From Streptococcus mitis 17/34 (GTDB lineage: Bacteria > Bacillota > Bacilli > Lactobacillales > Streptococcaceae), in the NCBI GenBank assembly GCA_000430305.1, contig ASZZ01000003.1:1-64000 (forward strand): DNA of 64,000 nucleotides. Reading direction: 5' to 3'. Shown here one piece after another: positions 27,252 to 38,296 of the stretch (its first letter is position 1; every line of letters starts with the position of its first letter). The position numbers were made by a program, and so were the translations under genes. The notes beneath the pieces are model-generated. The model did no database searches. It saw only the letters and a program-made list of their open reading frames with translations, and was not told the origin of the DNA.

Positions 27252-28001
27252 ATGATTGAATTTCAAAATGTTAGTAAGTTGTATGGTGATAAAGAGGCCT
27301 TGAGCAATCTCAATTTGCAGATTGAAAATGGGGAGATTATGGGCTTGATTGGCCATAATGGGGCTGGAAAATCGACTACTATAAAATCCTTAGTCAGTAT
27401 CATTTCGCCCAGCAGTGGTCGTATTTTGGTAGATGGTCAGGATTTATCGGAAAATCGCTTGGCTATTAAACGAAAGATTGGTTATGTAGCAGACTCGCCT
27501 GACTTATTTTTACGCTTAACGGCCAATGAATTTTGGGAATTGATCGCTTCATCCTATGATCTGAGCAGCTCTGACTTGGAAGCTAGTCTAGCTAGGCTAT
27601 TGAACGTTTTTGATTTTGCTGAAAACCGCTATCAGGTTATTGAAACTCTTTCTCACGGAATGCGTCAGAAAGTCTTTGTCATCGGAGCACTCTTGTCTGA
27701 TCCTGATATTTGGGTCTTGGACGAACCCTTGACTGGTTTGGATCCCCAGGCTGCTTTTGATTTGAAACAGATGATGAAGGAACATGCACAAAAAGGCAAG
27801 ACAGTCTTGTTTTCAACCCATGTCTTAGAGGTAGCCGAGCAAGTTTGTGATCGGATTGCTATTTTGAAAAAGGGGCATTTGATTTATTGTGGTAGCGTGG
27901 AGGACTTGAGGAAAGACCATCCAGATCAGTCTTTGGAAAGTATCTACCTTAGCCTTGCTGGTAGAAAAGAGGAGGTTTCAGATGCGTCTCAAGGTCATTA
28001 A
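27252..28001 (+). CDS. ABC exporter ATP-binding protein
   Basis: 249 residues from ATG 27252 behind GAGAGGAGAT; the in-frame 27219 start lacks a ribosome site. Walker A GHNGAGKSTT near 39, signature LSHGMRQKVFV, Walker B WVLDEPLTGLD, H-loop FSTHVLEV. The LSHGM signature is common in ABC-2 type exporters (EcsA-like). It overlaps the permease gene by 20 bp. The transported molecule is unknown. Confidence 0.88.
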   Translation: MIEFQNVSKLYGDKEALSNLNLQIENGEIMGLIGHNGAGKSTTIKSLVSIISPSSGRILVDGQDLSENRLAIKRKIGYVADSPDLFLRLTANEFWELIASSYDLSSSDLEASLARLLNVFDFAENRYQVIETLSHGMRQKVFVIGALLSDPDIWVLDEPLTGLDPQAAFDLKQMMKEHAQKGKTVLFSTHVLEVAEQVCDRIAILKKGHLIYCGSVEDLRKDHPDQSLESIYLSLAGRKEEVSDASQGH

Positions 28002-29616
28002 AAAATTAGTTGATATCAATATCCTCTATTCATCTCAAGAAGCTAATCTGGCTAACCTACGAAAGAAGCAAGCTAAAAATCCTGGAAAAAAAGTAAATGT
28101 TTCCGCTAGAGTCCTAAGTTCTTACATTTTTTCCAGTCTCTTGATGCTTTTCATGTTTATAAATATAGCCTTTCGTTTTCCTTTTGAGGAAATACCAAGT
28201 TTTTTTAGTACCATGGTTGCTATTTTACTGGTGCTGGCCTTTTCAACTTCTTTCACTGCATTTTACAATGTCTTTTATGAGAGTAAGGACTTGGCATCGT
28301 ATAGGCCCTATGCCTTTAAAGAATCAGAGATTATAATTGCAAAAGGACTGTCTGTCCTTTTGCCAGCTCTAACTGGAATTGTACCAATCCTAGCTTATTT
28401 TCTAGTCCTCTATATTAGGCTAGCTCCTTCTCTGTGGCTGGGCTTGCCTTTGATGCTGCTGTCCTTGGCCCTATTATTTGTCTCTGTTACTTTAGTGATG
28501 GTAGTGGCAGTACATTTCTTGGCTCAGACTAGGGTCTTCAGAAAGTATCAGTCTATTTTTTCGAATGTGATGATTGGGATAGGAGTTCTCATACCTTTAA
28601 TATTTGTCCTCTTTCTAGAGTCGACTTTTGGAAGTATTGTTGACAAAGTTAGAGACATTCCATTTCTCCTTTATCCTCTTCATCTCTTTTACAAAATAGC
28701 AGTGGAGCCTTTTTCAACAGAAGCCATCCTGGGTCTGCTCGCTTGGATAGCTTTAACTGTTTTCTTGCTTTACCTGACCAAAAAGAAGGTTTTTCCTCAT
28801 TTTTATGACGTGATTCTGCTTAACAGTGAGGAGAAGGTCAAGAAAGAACGTCGCAGTAAGGAGAGGATTTCAACTACTAAAAAGGGCTTTTTCCGTATGG
28901 TTTTACGCTACCACCTCACCCTCTTGGGACAGGGAACTGGCGTGATTACAGTGCTTTTTACAAGTGCTTTCCTTCCTTATCTCATGATGATTGGTCTGAT
29001 TTCCAAAATCCGAGATTCTCAGATAGTTCCAGATATTCATCCTACATACTGGTTACCCTTGTTTTTTATAGCTCTCTTTATAGCAGTTGTCAATAACAAT
29101 ATTACCAGCCTGCCTTCAATTGCCTTTTCCTTGGAGAGGGAAAATGTTGATTTTCTTAAGAGTTTACCCTTTGACTTTGCTCGTTATGTGAAAGTGAAAT
29201 TTTGGATTATATTTGCTGTCCAGTCCTTTTTACCAGTTCTGACTTTACTTGGCCTTTCTCTATATCTAGGATTGCCCATCCTTTCGATGATTTACCTTCT
29301 TGTGGCATGGATCCTTGCTAGTATCATCCTTTCTTGCCACCATTACTTTAAGGACGTAAAAAATCTGTCAACCAATTGGAGTAGCATTACGGACTTGGTG
29401 AACCGTTCAAATCGTATAGTAGCAATTGTTTTGATTTTGGTTTATAGTGTTATCTTAATGATTTTAGTCATTGTGAGTTCATTCTTGGTTCAGTATCTCG
29501 CCCCTGTCCTTGCCATCAGCTTGGGAGTAGGAGTTCTTATCTTCTTGCTTGCTCTTGCTATTTTTGGCTATCATTACTATCTGTCACGCATATTGACAGA
29601 AATAGAAAAAAGATGA
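27982..29616 (+). CDS. ABC exporter permease (large, ABC-2/EcsB-like)
   Basis: 544 residues from ATG 27982 with RBS GAGGAGG. About twelve hydrophobic segments in two halves flank a charged cytoplasmic region near residues 285-310 (EEKVKKERRSKERIST). It pairs with the preceding ATPase, whose reading frame it overlaps by 20 bp. No family-specific substrate clue is visible. Confidence 0.82.
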   Translation: MRLKVIKKLVDINILYSSQEANLANLRKKQAKNPGKKVNVSARVLSSYIFSSLLMLFMFINIAFRFPFEEIPSFFSTMVAILLVLAFSTSFTAFYNVFYESKDLASYRPYAFKESEIIIAKGLSVLLPALTGIVPILAYFLVLYIRLAPSLWLGLPLMLLSLALLFVSVTLVMVVAVHFLAQTRVFRKYQSIFSNVMIGIGVLIPLIFVLFLESTFGSIVDKVRDIPFLLYPLHLFYKIAVEPFSTEAILGLLAWIALTVFLLYLTKKKVFPHFYDVILLNSEEKVKKERRSKERISTTKKGFFRMVLRYHLTLLGQGTGVITVLFTSAFLPYLMMIGLISKIRDSQIVPDIHPTYWLPLFFIALFIAVVNNNITSLPSIAFSLERENVDFLKSLPFDFARYVKVKFWIIFAVQSFLPVLTLLGLSLYLGLPILSMIYLLVAWILASIILSCHHYFKDVKNLSTNWSSITDLVNRSNRIVAIVLILVYSVILMILVIVSSFLVQYLAPVLAISLGVGVLIFLLALAIFGYHYYLSRILTEIEKR

Positions 29617-29967
29617 GATAGTTGGTCGCTTGCTTGATAAATTTTATAAAAAGAAATGAGACTGATCAAAAAATCACTTCTAACTAGCAAAAAAACGAGC
29701 ATTTCCGTAGTTGGATATACTCGTTTTTCTATGCCATTTTTCTTATCATAAGAACAAAACGACTAGAAATTTATAACAATGTATAAATCCTACAGCATCA
29801 ATTGCTTAAATTTGAGACTAGATTTTATCTATGATGTTTTGAAGATTAATGGAGCTTGAGATATTTGCTATTTATGGATAGTGTACAAAGTAAATTGTTA
29901 CTGGTGAGCTCTCTCATGCTTCTGGGGCTGCCTTTCATCTAGTTATTCTTATAAAAATCCGTTTTTA
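29617..29967. other. Intergenic region without recognisable gene
   Basis: AT-rich DNA downstream of the exporter. A terminator lies at 29689-29730; the rest has stop codons in all frames and no ribosome sites or motifs I recognise. With the RUP-like element (29968) and hairpin (30085) it makes a 589-bp gene-free stretch, one of the longest in the window. Confidence 0.6.
29689..29730 (+). terminator. Terminator of the ABC exporter operon
   Basis: AAAAACGAG (29691-29699) pairs with CTCGTTTTT (29720-29728) around a 20-nt loop. Confidence 0.65.
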
Positions 29968-30078
29968 TACTAAATGAAAAACAAAGAGCAAACTAGGAAG
30001 CTAGCCTCAGGTTACTCAAAGCACCGCTTTGAGATTGCAGATAAAGCTGATGTGGTTTGAAGAGATTTTCGAAGAGTA
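29968..30078 (+). repeat. RUP-like intergenic repeat, copy 3 (diverged)
   Basis: 111 bp with the shared left block (CAAAGAGCAAACTAGGAAG) and right end GATTTTCGAAGAGTA. It has a different middle carrying the small inverted repeat AAAGCACCGCTTT. The left terminus has drifted (TACTAAATG). It lies between the exporter and the trhP1-like gene. Confidence 0.7.
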
Positions 30079-30084
30079 TTAGAC

Positions 30085-30117
30085 TAATTTCCACTTGGGT
30101 CAGGCAAGTGGAAGTTA
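30085..30117. other. Strong perfect hairpin of unknown role
   Basis: TAATTTCCACTTG (30085-30097) and CAAGTGGAAGTTA (30105-30117) form a 13-bp stem with one G-U and a 7-nt loop. No T tract follows on either strand, so it is not an ordinary terminator. It sits just after RUP-like copy 3 and 70 bp before the next promoter. Confidence 0.55.
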
Positions 30118-30189
30118 CTTTGAAAAGTTACGGAGAAATGATTCCTATTTGTAAAACTTTGATAAGTCTTGGCTGATTTGCTAGAAATG

Positions 30190-30198
30190 TGGTATAAT
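30190..30198 (+). promoter_or_regulatory. Extended -10 promoter of the U32 gene
   Basis: TGGTATAAT ending at 30198, with ATG at 30206. Expected transcription start is at the start codon; no ribosome site is present, so the mRNA is predicted leaderless. Confidence 0.65.
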
Positions 30199-30205
30199 TT
30201 TTCTT

Positions 30206-31135
30206 ATGGAAAAGATTATCATTACAGCAACTGCTGAAAGTATTGAACAAGTTAAACAACTGCTCGAAGCTGGCGTAGACCGTATCTATGTCGGTGAGAA
30301 AGATTTTGGCCTTCGTCTGCCAACAACCTTTAGTCATGACCAATTGCGTGAAATAGCTAAGCTAGTTCATGAGGCTGGTAAGGAATTGATCGTTGCAGTC
30401 AATGCCCTCATGCACCAAGATATGATGGACCGTATCAAGCCTTTCCTCGATTTCTTGGAAGAAATTAAGACAGATTACATTACAATTGGGGATGCAGGTG
30501 TCTTTTATGTGGTCAATCGCGATGGTTATTCCTTTAAAACCATCTATGATGCTTCTACAATGGTGACAAGCAGTCGTCAGATTAACTTTTGGGGACAAAA
30601 GGCTGGCGCATCTGAGGCTGTTTTGGCGCGTGAAATTCCATCAGCTGAACTTTTCAAAATGCCAGAGATTTTGGAAATTCCTGCCGAAGTTTTGGTGTAT
30701 GGTGCTAGTGTGATTCACCATTCTAAACGTCCGCTCTTACAAAACTACTATAACTTTACGCACATCGATGATGAAAAGACGCGTAAGCGTGACCTCTTCT
30801 TGGCTGAACCAAGTGATCCAGAGAGCCACTATTCCATTTTTGAAGACAATCATGGTACCCACATCTTTGCCAACAATGACCTTGATTTGATGACCAAATT
30901 GACAGAATTGGTGGAGCATGGTTTTACCCATTGGAAATTAGAAGGACTCTATACTCCAGGTCAAAACTTTGTTGAGATTGCAAAACTCTTTATCCAAGCG
31001 CGTAGCTTGATCCAAGAGGACAACTTTAGCCATGACCAAGCCTTCTTGCTGGATGAAGAAGTGCGCAAGTTACACCCTAAAAACCGTTTCCTTGATACAG
31101 GATTTTATGACTACGATCCTGACATGGTTAAATAA
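30206..31135 (+). CDS. U32 family protein, TrhP1/YrrN type (tRNA hydroxylation)
   Basis: 309 residues. N-terminal TIM-barrel features ITATAESIEQVKQLLEAGVDRIYVG and IVAVNALMHQDMMD; the C-terminal HWKLEGLYTPGQNFVEIAK is shared by U32 proteins. The length fits the short paralogue (YrrN/TrhP1) of the pair that makes 5-hydroxyuridine in tRNA, rather than the roughly 420-residue peptidase-like partner. The partner (YrrO/TrhP2 type) is not adjacent in this window. Older annotation would call it peptidase U32. Confidence 0.78.
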   Translation: MEKIIITATAESIEQVKQLLEAGVDRIYVGEKDFGLRLPTTFSHDQLREIAKLVHEAGKELIVAVNALMHQDMMDRIKPFLDFLEEIKTDYITIGDAGVFYVVNRDGYSFKTIYDASTMVTSSRQINFWGQKAGASEAVLAREIPSAELFKMPEILEIPAEVLVYGASVIHHSKRPLLQNYYNFTHIDDEKTRKRDLFLAEPSDPESHYSIFEDNHGTHIFANNDLDLMTKLTELVEHGFTHWKLEGLYTPGQNFVEIAKLFIQARSLIQEDNFSHDQAFLLDEEVRKLHPKNRFLDTGFYDYDPDMVK

Positions 31136-31150
31136 AGTAAACTGCAAGTT

Positions 31151-31190
31151 GAGAGAAGGAAGATGCAAACATTTCTTCTCTCATTTTTTC
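31151..31190 (+). terminator. Terminator of the U32 gene
   Basis: GAGAGAAG pairs with CTTCTCTC across a roughly 16-nt loop, followed by ATTTTTT. Confidence 0.75.
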
Positions 31191-31316
31191 TTATTCTCCA
31201 ATATTTTCAAAAAATCGGCAGGCTAGGATGCTCTACTTGATAGGATTTTTAAGCTAAGTAGTATTCTTGAGTTTGAAAATTATCCCATGTTTGCAGGTGC
31301 CAAATGGCCCTTTTTT

Positions 31317-31325
31317 TGGTATAAT
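31317..31325 (+). promoter_or_regulatory. Extended -10 promoter of dinG
   Basis: TGGTATAAT ending at 31325; ATG 31334 follows after 8 nt without a ribosome site, again predicting a leaderless or nearly leaderless mRNA. Confidence 0.6.
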
Positions 31326-31333
31326 TTTTTATA

Positions 31334-33783
31334 ATGAAAACGATTGGTAATCGCTATGTTGTGGTGGATTTAGAGGCAACTAGCACAGGTAGTAAGGCTA
31401 AAATTATCCAAGTGGGAATTGTTGTGATTGAGGATGGAAAAATCGTCGATCACTATACGACGGATGTCAATCCACATGAACCTTTGGATGCTCATATCAA
31501 AGAACTGACAGGACTGACTGACCAACGTCTGGCGCAAGCACCTGATTTTTCGCAAGTTGCTAGAAAAATCTTTGACTTGGTGGAGGATGGGATTTTTGTA
31601 GCTCATAATGTTCAGTTTGATGCCAATCTCTTGGCGGAAAATTTATTTTTAGAAGGCTATGAACTAAGAAATCCTCGTGTTGACACGGTCGAATTGGCCC
31701 AAGTCTTTTTCCCAGAACTGGAAAAATATAGTTTGCCGATTTTGTGTCAGGAATTAGGCATTCCTCTAAAACACGCCCACACAGCCCTTTCAGATGCCCA
31801 AGCTACCGCGGAATTACTCCTTTTTCTACGAGAAAAGATGCTCCAACTTCCTAAAGGTCTTTTGGAACGCTTGCTGGAAATGGCTGATGCTCTCCTATAT
31901 GAGTCCTACCTGGTTATTGAGGAAATTTTTCGCAACCAATCTATCCTGACTTCTCCAGACTTGGTTGAGGTTCAAGGACTGTATTTCAAGAAGACTACAG
32001 TCCCCCTGAAGCCGCGAAAATTATCTCAAGATTTTTCTAAGAATATTTCTCTGTTGAACCTTGAAGTGAGGGAGGAGCAAGAACGTTTTGCTAAAGAGGT
32101 TGGCTTGCTATTGAAGGATGAGCCTGTATCATTAATTCAAGCGCCGACAGGAATCGGGAAAACTTATGGTTATCTCTTACCTGCTTTATCCCAAGTGGAA
32201 AATCGTCAGATTGTCCTTAGTGTTCCGACAAAGATTCTTCAAAATCAAATTATGGAAGAAGAAGGTAAAGGTCTCAAGGAAGTATTCCATACAGATATCC
32301 ATAGTTTAAAGGGGCCACAGAATTACCTGAAGTTGGATGCCTTTTATCGTTCCTTGCAGGAAAATGATGAAAATCGCTTATTTAGGCGCTTTAAAATGCA
32401 ACTCTTGGTCTGGTTGACAGAGACAGAAACTGGGGATTTGGATGAAATCGGACAACTATACCGTTACCAACATTTTCTAAGAGACCTTCGTATGATGGGA
32501 ATTTATCATCCAAGAGCTTATTTGTGACGGAAGATTTTTGGAAAAGAAGTCAAGAAAGGGCACAAGCCTGTAAGCTTTTAGTGACCAATCATGCCTATCT
32601 TGTAACCAGACTGGAAGATAATCCTGAATTTGTCAGTGACCGTTTATTGATTATTGATGAAGTTCAAAAAGTTTTGTTGGCCCTAGAAAATCTGCTTCAA
32701 GAGACCTACGATATCCAGTCTATTATTGATTTAGTTGATAAGGCTTTAGTAGGAGAAGAAAATAGGATTCAACAACGAATACTAGAAAGTATTCGCTTTG
32801 AGTGTCTCTACTTGATAGAACAATTTCAGTCTGGCAAATCTCGAAAAAATATCTTAGATTCTCTTGCCAATCTCCACCAGTATTTTTCAGAATTAGAGGT
32901 AGAGGGATTTGAGGAACTGGTTCGCTATTTTACGGCTGAAGGTGATTACTGGCTTGAAGCAACTGAAACGAGTCAGAAGAAAATTCAAATTTCTTCTACA
33001 AAATCAGGTCGCATTCTTCTATCTTCCTTAGTGCCTGATTCATGTCAAGTCCTGGGAGTATCGGCTACTCTTGAGATTAGTCAGAGGGTTTCTTTGGCAG
33101 ATCTTTTAGGTTATCCCGAAGCCAAATTTGTCAAGGTTGAAGCTCGGGGAAAACAGGATCAAGAAGTAGTCTTGGTCAAAGATTTCCCTCTAGTAACAGA
33201 AACTTCCTTAGAAGTCTATGCCAAAGAGGTAGCTGATTTGCTGATGGATGTTCAAGCTTTCCAGCAACCGATTTTGGTTCTCTTTACTGCTAAAGATATG
33301 CTTCTAGCAGTTTCAGATATGCTTCCAGTTAGCCATCTGGCCCAGTATAAAAATGGGGATGTTCATCAACTGAAGAAACGCTTTGAAAAAGGTGAACAAC
33401 AAATCCTGCTTGGTGCCGCAAGCTTCTGGGAGGGAGTTGATTTTTCAAGTCACCTTTTTGTAATTCAAGTTGTACCAAGACTTCCTTTCCAAAATCCCCA
33501 AGAGCCCTTGACGAAAAAGATCAATCAGGAACTGAATCAAGAAGGGAAAAATGCCTTTTATGATTATCAATTGCCTATGGCTATTATTCGTTTAAAACAG
33601 GCTTTGGGAAGAAGTATGAGACGTGAACACCAACGTTCCTTAACCCTCATTCTGGATAGAAGAATTGTTGGAAAACGATACGGCAATCAAATTGTGACTT
33701 CTCTAGCAAAAGAAGCGACTGTTAAAACCGTCTCTCGATCCGAAGTTGATGAGGCTGTTGATAAATTTTTAAATGAACTTTGA
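31334..33783 (+). CDS. dinG: DinG-family exonuclease-helicase (one frameshift as sequenced)
   Basis: Restored length about 816 residues. The N-terminal 3'-5' exonuclease domain (about 1-165) has VVVDLEATSTG, FVAHNVQFD and HTALSDAQATAE. The helicase part has Walker A QAPTGIGKT near residue 275, an LLIIDEVQK box, and motif VI QALGRSMRRE near 755. As sequenced the frame ends at 32527. Around 32491 one C appears missing (CGTATGAT where CGTCATGAT restores the family reading RHDGNLSSKS), and the remainder is open to 33783. I treat it as one gene; its role is in repair of stalled or damaged DNA. Confidence 0.85.
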
Positions 33784-33819
33784 TAAATAGTATTGTATGA
33801 AAGTATAAGGTTAGTATAT

Positions 33820-35043
33820 ATGAAACGTTCTCTCGACTCTAGAGTCGATTATAGTTTGCTATTGCCAGTGTTTTTCCTACTGGTTGTCGGCGTGGTGGCT
33901 ATTTATATAGCCGTTAGTCATGATTATCCAAATAATATTTTGCCCATTTTAGGACAGCAGGTCGCCTGGATTGCCTTGGGGCTTGTGATTGGTTTTGTGG
34001 TCATGCTCTTTAATACAGAATTTCTTTGGAAAGTGACCCCTTTTCTATATATTTTAGGCTTGGGACTCATGGTTCTGCCGATCGTCTTTTATAATCCAAG
34101 TCTAGTTGCATCAACGGGTGCCAAAAACTGGGTATCAATAAATGGAATTACCCTATTCCAACCGTCAGAATTTATGAAGATATCCTATATCCTCATGTTG
34201 GCTCGTGTCATTGTCCAATTTACAAAGAAACATAAGGAATGGCAACGTACAGTTCCGCTGGACTTTTTATTAATTTTTTGGATGATTGTCTTTACCATTC
34301 CAGTCCTAGTTCTTTTGGCACTTCAAAGTGACTTAGGGACGGCTTTGGTTTTTGTAGCTATTTTCTCAGGAATCGTCTTGTTATCAGGAGTTTCTTGGAA
34401 AATTATTATTCCAGTATTTGTGACTGCTGTAACAGGAGTTGCTGGATTCTTAGTCATTTTTATCAGTAAGGGTGGTCGGGCTTTTCTCCATCAATTGGGG
34501 ATGCCGACCTACCAAATCAATCGTATCTTGGCTTGGCTTAATCCATTTGACTTTGCCCAAACAACCACTTACCAGCAGGCTCAAGGACAGATTGCCATTG
34601 GAAGTGGTGGCTTATTTGGTCAAGGGTTTAATGCTTCGAATCTGCTTATTCCAGTTCGTGAGTCGGATATGATTTTCACGGTTATTGCAGAAGATTTTGG
34701 ATTTATTGGCTCAGTCCTTGTTATTGCCCTTTACCTCATGCTGATTTACCGTATGTTGAAGATTACTCTCAAATCAAATAACCAGTTCTACACCTATATT
34801 TCTACAGGTTTGATTATGATGTTGCTCTTCCACATCTTTGAAAATATCGGCGCTGTGACTGGCTTACTTCCCTTGACTGGGATTCCACTGCCTTTTATTT
34901 CGCAAGGAGGATCGGCTATTATTAGTAATTTGATCGGTGTTGGTTTGCTTTTATCGATGAGTTATCAAACCAATCTAGCTGAAGAAAAGAGTGGAAAAGT
35001 CCGATTCAAGCGGAAAAAGGTTGTATTAAAACGAATCAAATAA
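33820..35043 (+). CDS. rodA: SEDS peptidoglycan polymerase RodA
   Basis: 407 residues from ATG 33820 (MKRSLDSRVDY); the in-frame 33793 start is less plausible. Ten membrane segments. SEDS motifs: GAKNWVSINGITLFQPSEFMK in the extracellular/second half near 115-135, QSDLGTALV near 180, and the C-terminal LTGIPLPFISQGGSAI near 365. It polymerises lipid II glycan for peripheral wall growth with a class B PBP. FtsW is the paralogue; the neighbours (dinG, PfpI-like, gyrB, ezrA) and pneumococcal order as I recall favour RodA. Confidence 0.9.
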   Translation: MKRSLDSRVDYSLLLPVFFLLVVGVVAIYIAVSHDYPNNILPILGQQVAWIALGLVIGFVVMLFNTEFLWKVTPFLYILGLGLMVLPIVFYNPSLVASTGAKNWVSINGITLFQPSEFMKISYILMLARVIVQFTKKHKEWQRTVPLDFLLIFWMIVFTIPVLVLLALQSDLGTALVFVAIFSGIVLLSGVSWKIIIPVFVTAVTGVAGFLVIFISKGGRAFLHQLGMPTYQINRILAWLNPFDFAQTTTYQQAQGQIAIGSGGLFGQGFNASNLLIPVRESDMIFTVIAEDFGFIGSVLVIALYLMLIYRMLKITLKSNNQFYTYISTGLIMMLLFHIFENIGAVTGLLPLTGIPLPFISQGGSAIISNLIGVGLLLSMSYQTNLAEEKSGKVRFKRKKVVLKRIK

Positions 35044-35053
35044 GGAGAAAATC

Positions 35054-35608
35054 ATGGTTAAAGTAGCAGTTATGTTAGCTCAGGGCTTTGAAGAAATTGA
35101 AGCTTTGACAGTTGTGGATGTTTTGCGTCGTGCCAATATCGCTTGTGATATGGTTGGTTTTGAAGAGCAAGTGACAGGTTCGCACGCAATCCAAGTAAGA
35201 GCGGATCGTGTCTTTGATGGTGATTTATCAGACTATGACATGATTGTCCTTCCTGGAGGGATGCCTGGTTCTGCACATTTGCGTGACAATCAGGCCTTGA
35301 TTCAAGAATTGCAAAGCTTCGAGCAAAAAGGAAAGAAACTGGCAGCCATTTGTGCGGCACCAATTGCCCTCAATCAAGCAGGGGTATTGAAAAACAAGCA
35401 GTACACTTGTTATGATGGCGTTCAAGAGCAAATCCTTGATGGTCAATATGTCAAGGAAACAGTAGTGGTAGATGGTCATTTGACAACCAGTCGAGGTCCC
35501 TCTACATCCCTTGCCTTTGCCTACGAGTTGGTGGAGCAGTTAGGAGGGGACGCAGAGAGTTTACGAACAGGAATGCTCTATCGAGATGTCTTTGGTAAAA
35601 ATCAGTAA
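35054..35608 (+). CDS. DJ-1/PfpI family protein (ThiJ-like)
   Basis: 184 residues. FEEIEALTVVDVLRRA carries the conserved Glu. The nucleophile elbow AAICAAPIAL has Cys near residue 101, and a glyoxalase/DJ-1-like H/T site follows (TTSRGPSTSLAFAYEL). Likely a cytoplasmic deglycase, glyoxalase-like or redox-stress protein; old annotation ThiJ. It lies 10 bp after rodA with RBS AAGGAG. Confidence 0.88.
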   Translation: MVKVAVMLAQGFEEIEALTVVDVLRRANIACDMVGFEEQVTGSHAIQVRADRVFDGDLSDYDMIVLPGGMPGSAHLRDNQALIQELQSFEQKGKKLAAICAAPIALNQAGVLKNKQYTCYDGVQEQILDGQYVKETVVVDGHLTTSRGPSTSLAFAYELVEQLGGDAESLRTGMLYRDVFGKNQ

Positions 35609-35633
35609 AACGGGAGTCAACCTCTCGTTTTTT
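35606..35633 (+). terminator. Terminator of the rodA / PfpI unit
   Basis: ACGGGAG pairs with CTCTCGT around TCAAC, flanked by AAAA and TTTTTT. Confidence 0.75.
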
Positions 35634-35676
35634 ATGTGGAAAACTCAGGGAAATCATCGCTTTTTTAACGAAAAAA

Positions 35677-35685
35677 TGGTATAAT
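35677..35685 (+). promoter_or_regulatory. Extended -10 promoter of the HAD gene
   Basis: TGGTATAAT at 35677-35685. ATG 35693 lies 7 nt after it, at the expected transcription start. The upstream ATG at 35684 overlaps the -10 itself. Confidence 0.6.
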
Positions 35686-35692
35686 GAAAGCT

Positions 35693-36256
35693 ATGAAAAA
35701 TCACGATTATATCTGGGATTTAGGTGGAACTTTACTGGATAATTATGAAACTTCAACAGCTGCATTTGTTGAAACATTAGCGCTGTATGGTATCACACAA
35801 GATCATGACAGTGTCTATCAGGCTTTAAAGGTTTCTACTGATTTTGCGATTGAGACATTCGCTCCCAACTTAGAACATTTTTTAGAAAAGTACAAGGAAA
35901 ATGAAGCCAGAGAGCTTGAACATCCGATTTTATTTGATGGAGTTTCTGACTTATTGGAGGACATTTCAAATCAAGGTGGGCGTCATTTCTTGGTTTCTCA
36001 CAGAAATGATCAGGTCTTAGAAATTTTAGAAAAAACCTCTATAGCAGCTTATTTTACAGAAGTAGTCACTTCTAGCTCAGGCTTTAAGAGAAAACCAAAT
36101 CCTGAGTCTATGATTTATTTAAGAGAAAAGTATCAGATTAGCTCTGGTCTTGTTATTGGTGATCGGTCGATTGATATCGAAGCAGGTCAAGCAGCAGGAT
36201 TGGATACCCACTTGTTTACCAGTATCGTGAATTTAAGACAAGTATTAGACATGTAA
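35693..36256 (+). CDS. HAD-IA family hydrolase with DLGGT motif
   Basis: 187 residues from ATG 35693 ([17 protein letters not shown]). Motif I is DLGGT: the nucleophile Asp is present, but the second Asp, the usual acid/base of phosphatases, is Gly. Motif II is HFLVSHR, motif [12 protein letters not shown], motif [18 protein letters not shown]. The Gly variant occurs in several HAD branches, so activity may be altered rather than lost. It directly precedes gyrB (14-bp gap) and may be co-transcribed. Confidence 0.8.
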   Translation: MKNHDYIWDLGGTLLDNYETSTAAFVETLALYGITQDHDSVYQALKVSTDFAIETFAPNLEHFLEKYKENEARELEHPILFDGVSDLLEDISNQGGRHFLVSHRNDQVLEILEKTSIAAYFTEVVTSSSGFKRKPNPESMIYLREKYQISSGLVIGDRSIDIEAGQAAGLDTHLFTSIVNLRQVLDM

Positions 36257-36270
36257 GAAAAAGGAATAAG

Positions 36271-38216
<1,946 letters not shown>

Positions 38217-38255
38217 AAATCGGGAGAAGTAGTTCCCTTGGTCTAAAAAATATGA

Positions 38256-38261
38256 TATAAT
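38256..38261 (+). promoter_or_regulatory. Possible ezrA promoter -10
   Basis: TATAAT at 38256-38261, about 35 bp before ATG 38297; the -35 (TTCCCT) is weak. Confidence 0.45.
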
Positions 38262-38296
38262 CATTACGATTGTTTCAAGTAAAAAAGGAGTTTAAT

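Noticed and set aside
31334-33783. Two separate genes (exonuclease and helicase) at the dinG locus
   Set aside because: The helicase Walker A lies in the first half and the remaining motifs in the second, so only a joined protein makes sense.
33820-35043. Assignment of the SEDS gene as ftsW
   Set aside because: Size, C-terminus and the dinG/gyrB/ezrA neighbourhood fit RodA better; SEDS motifs alone do not separate them.
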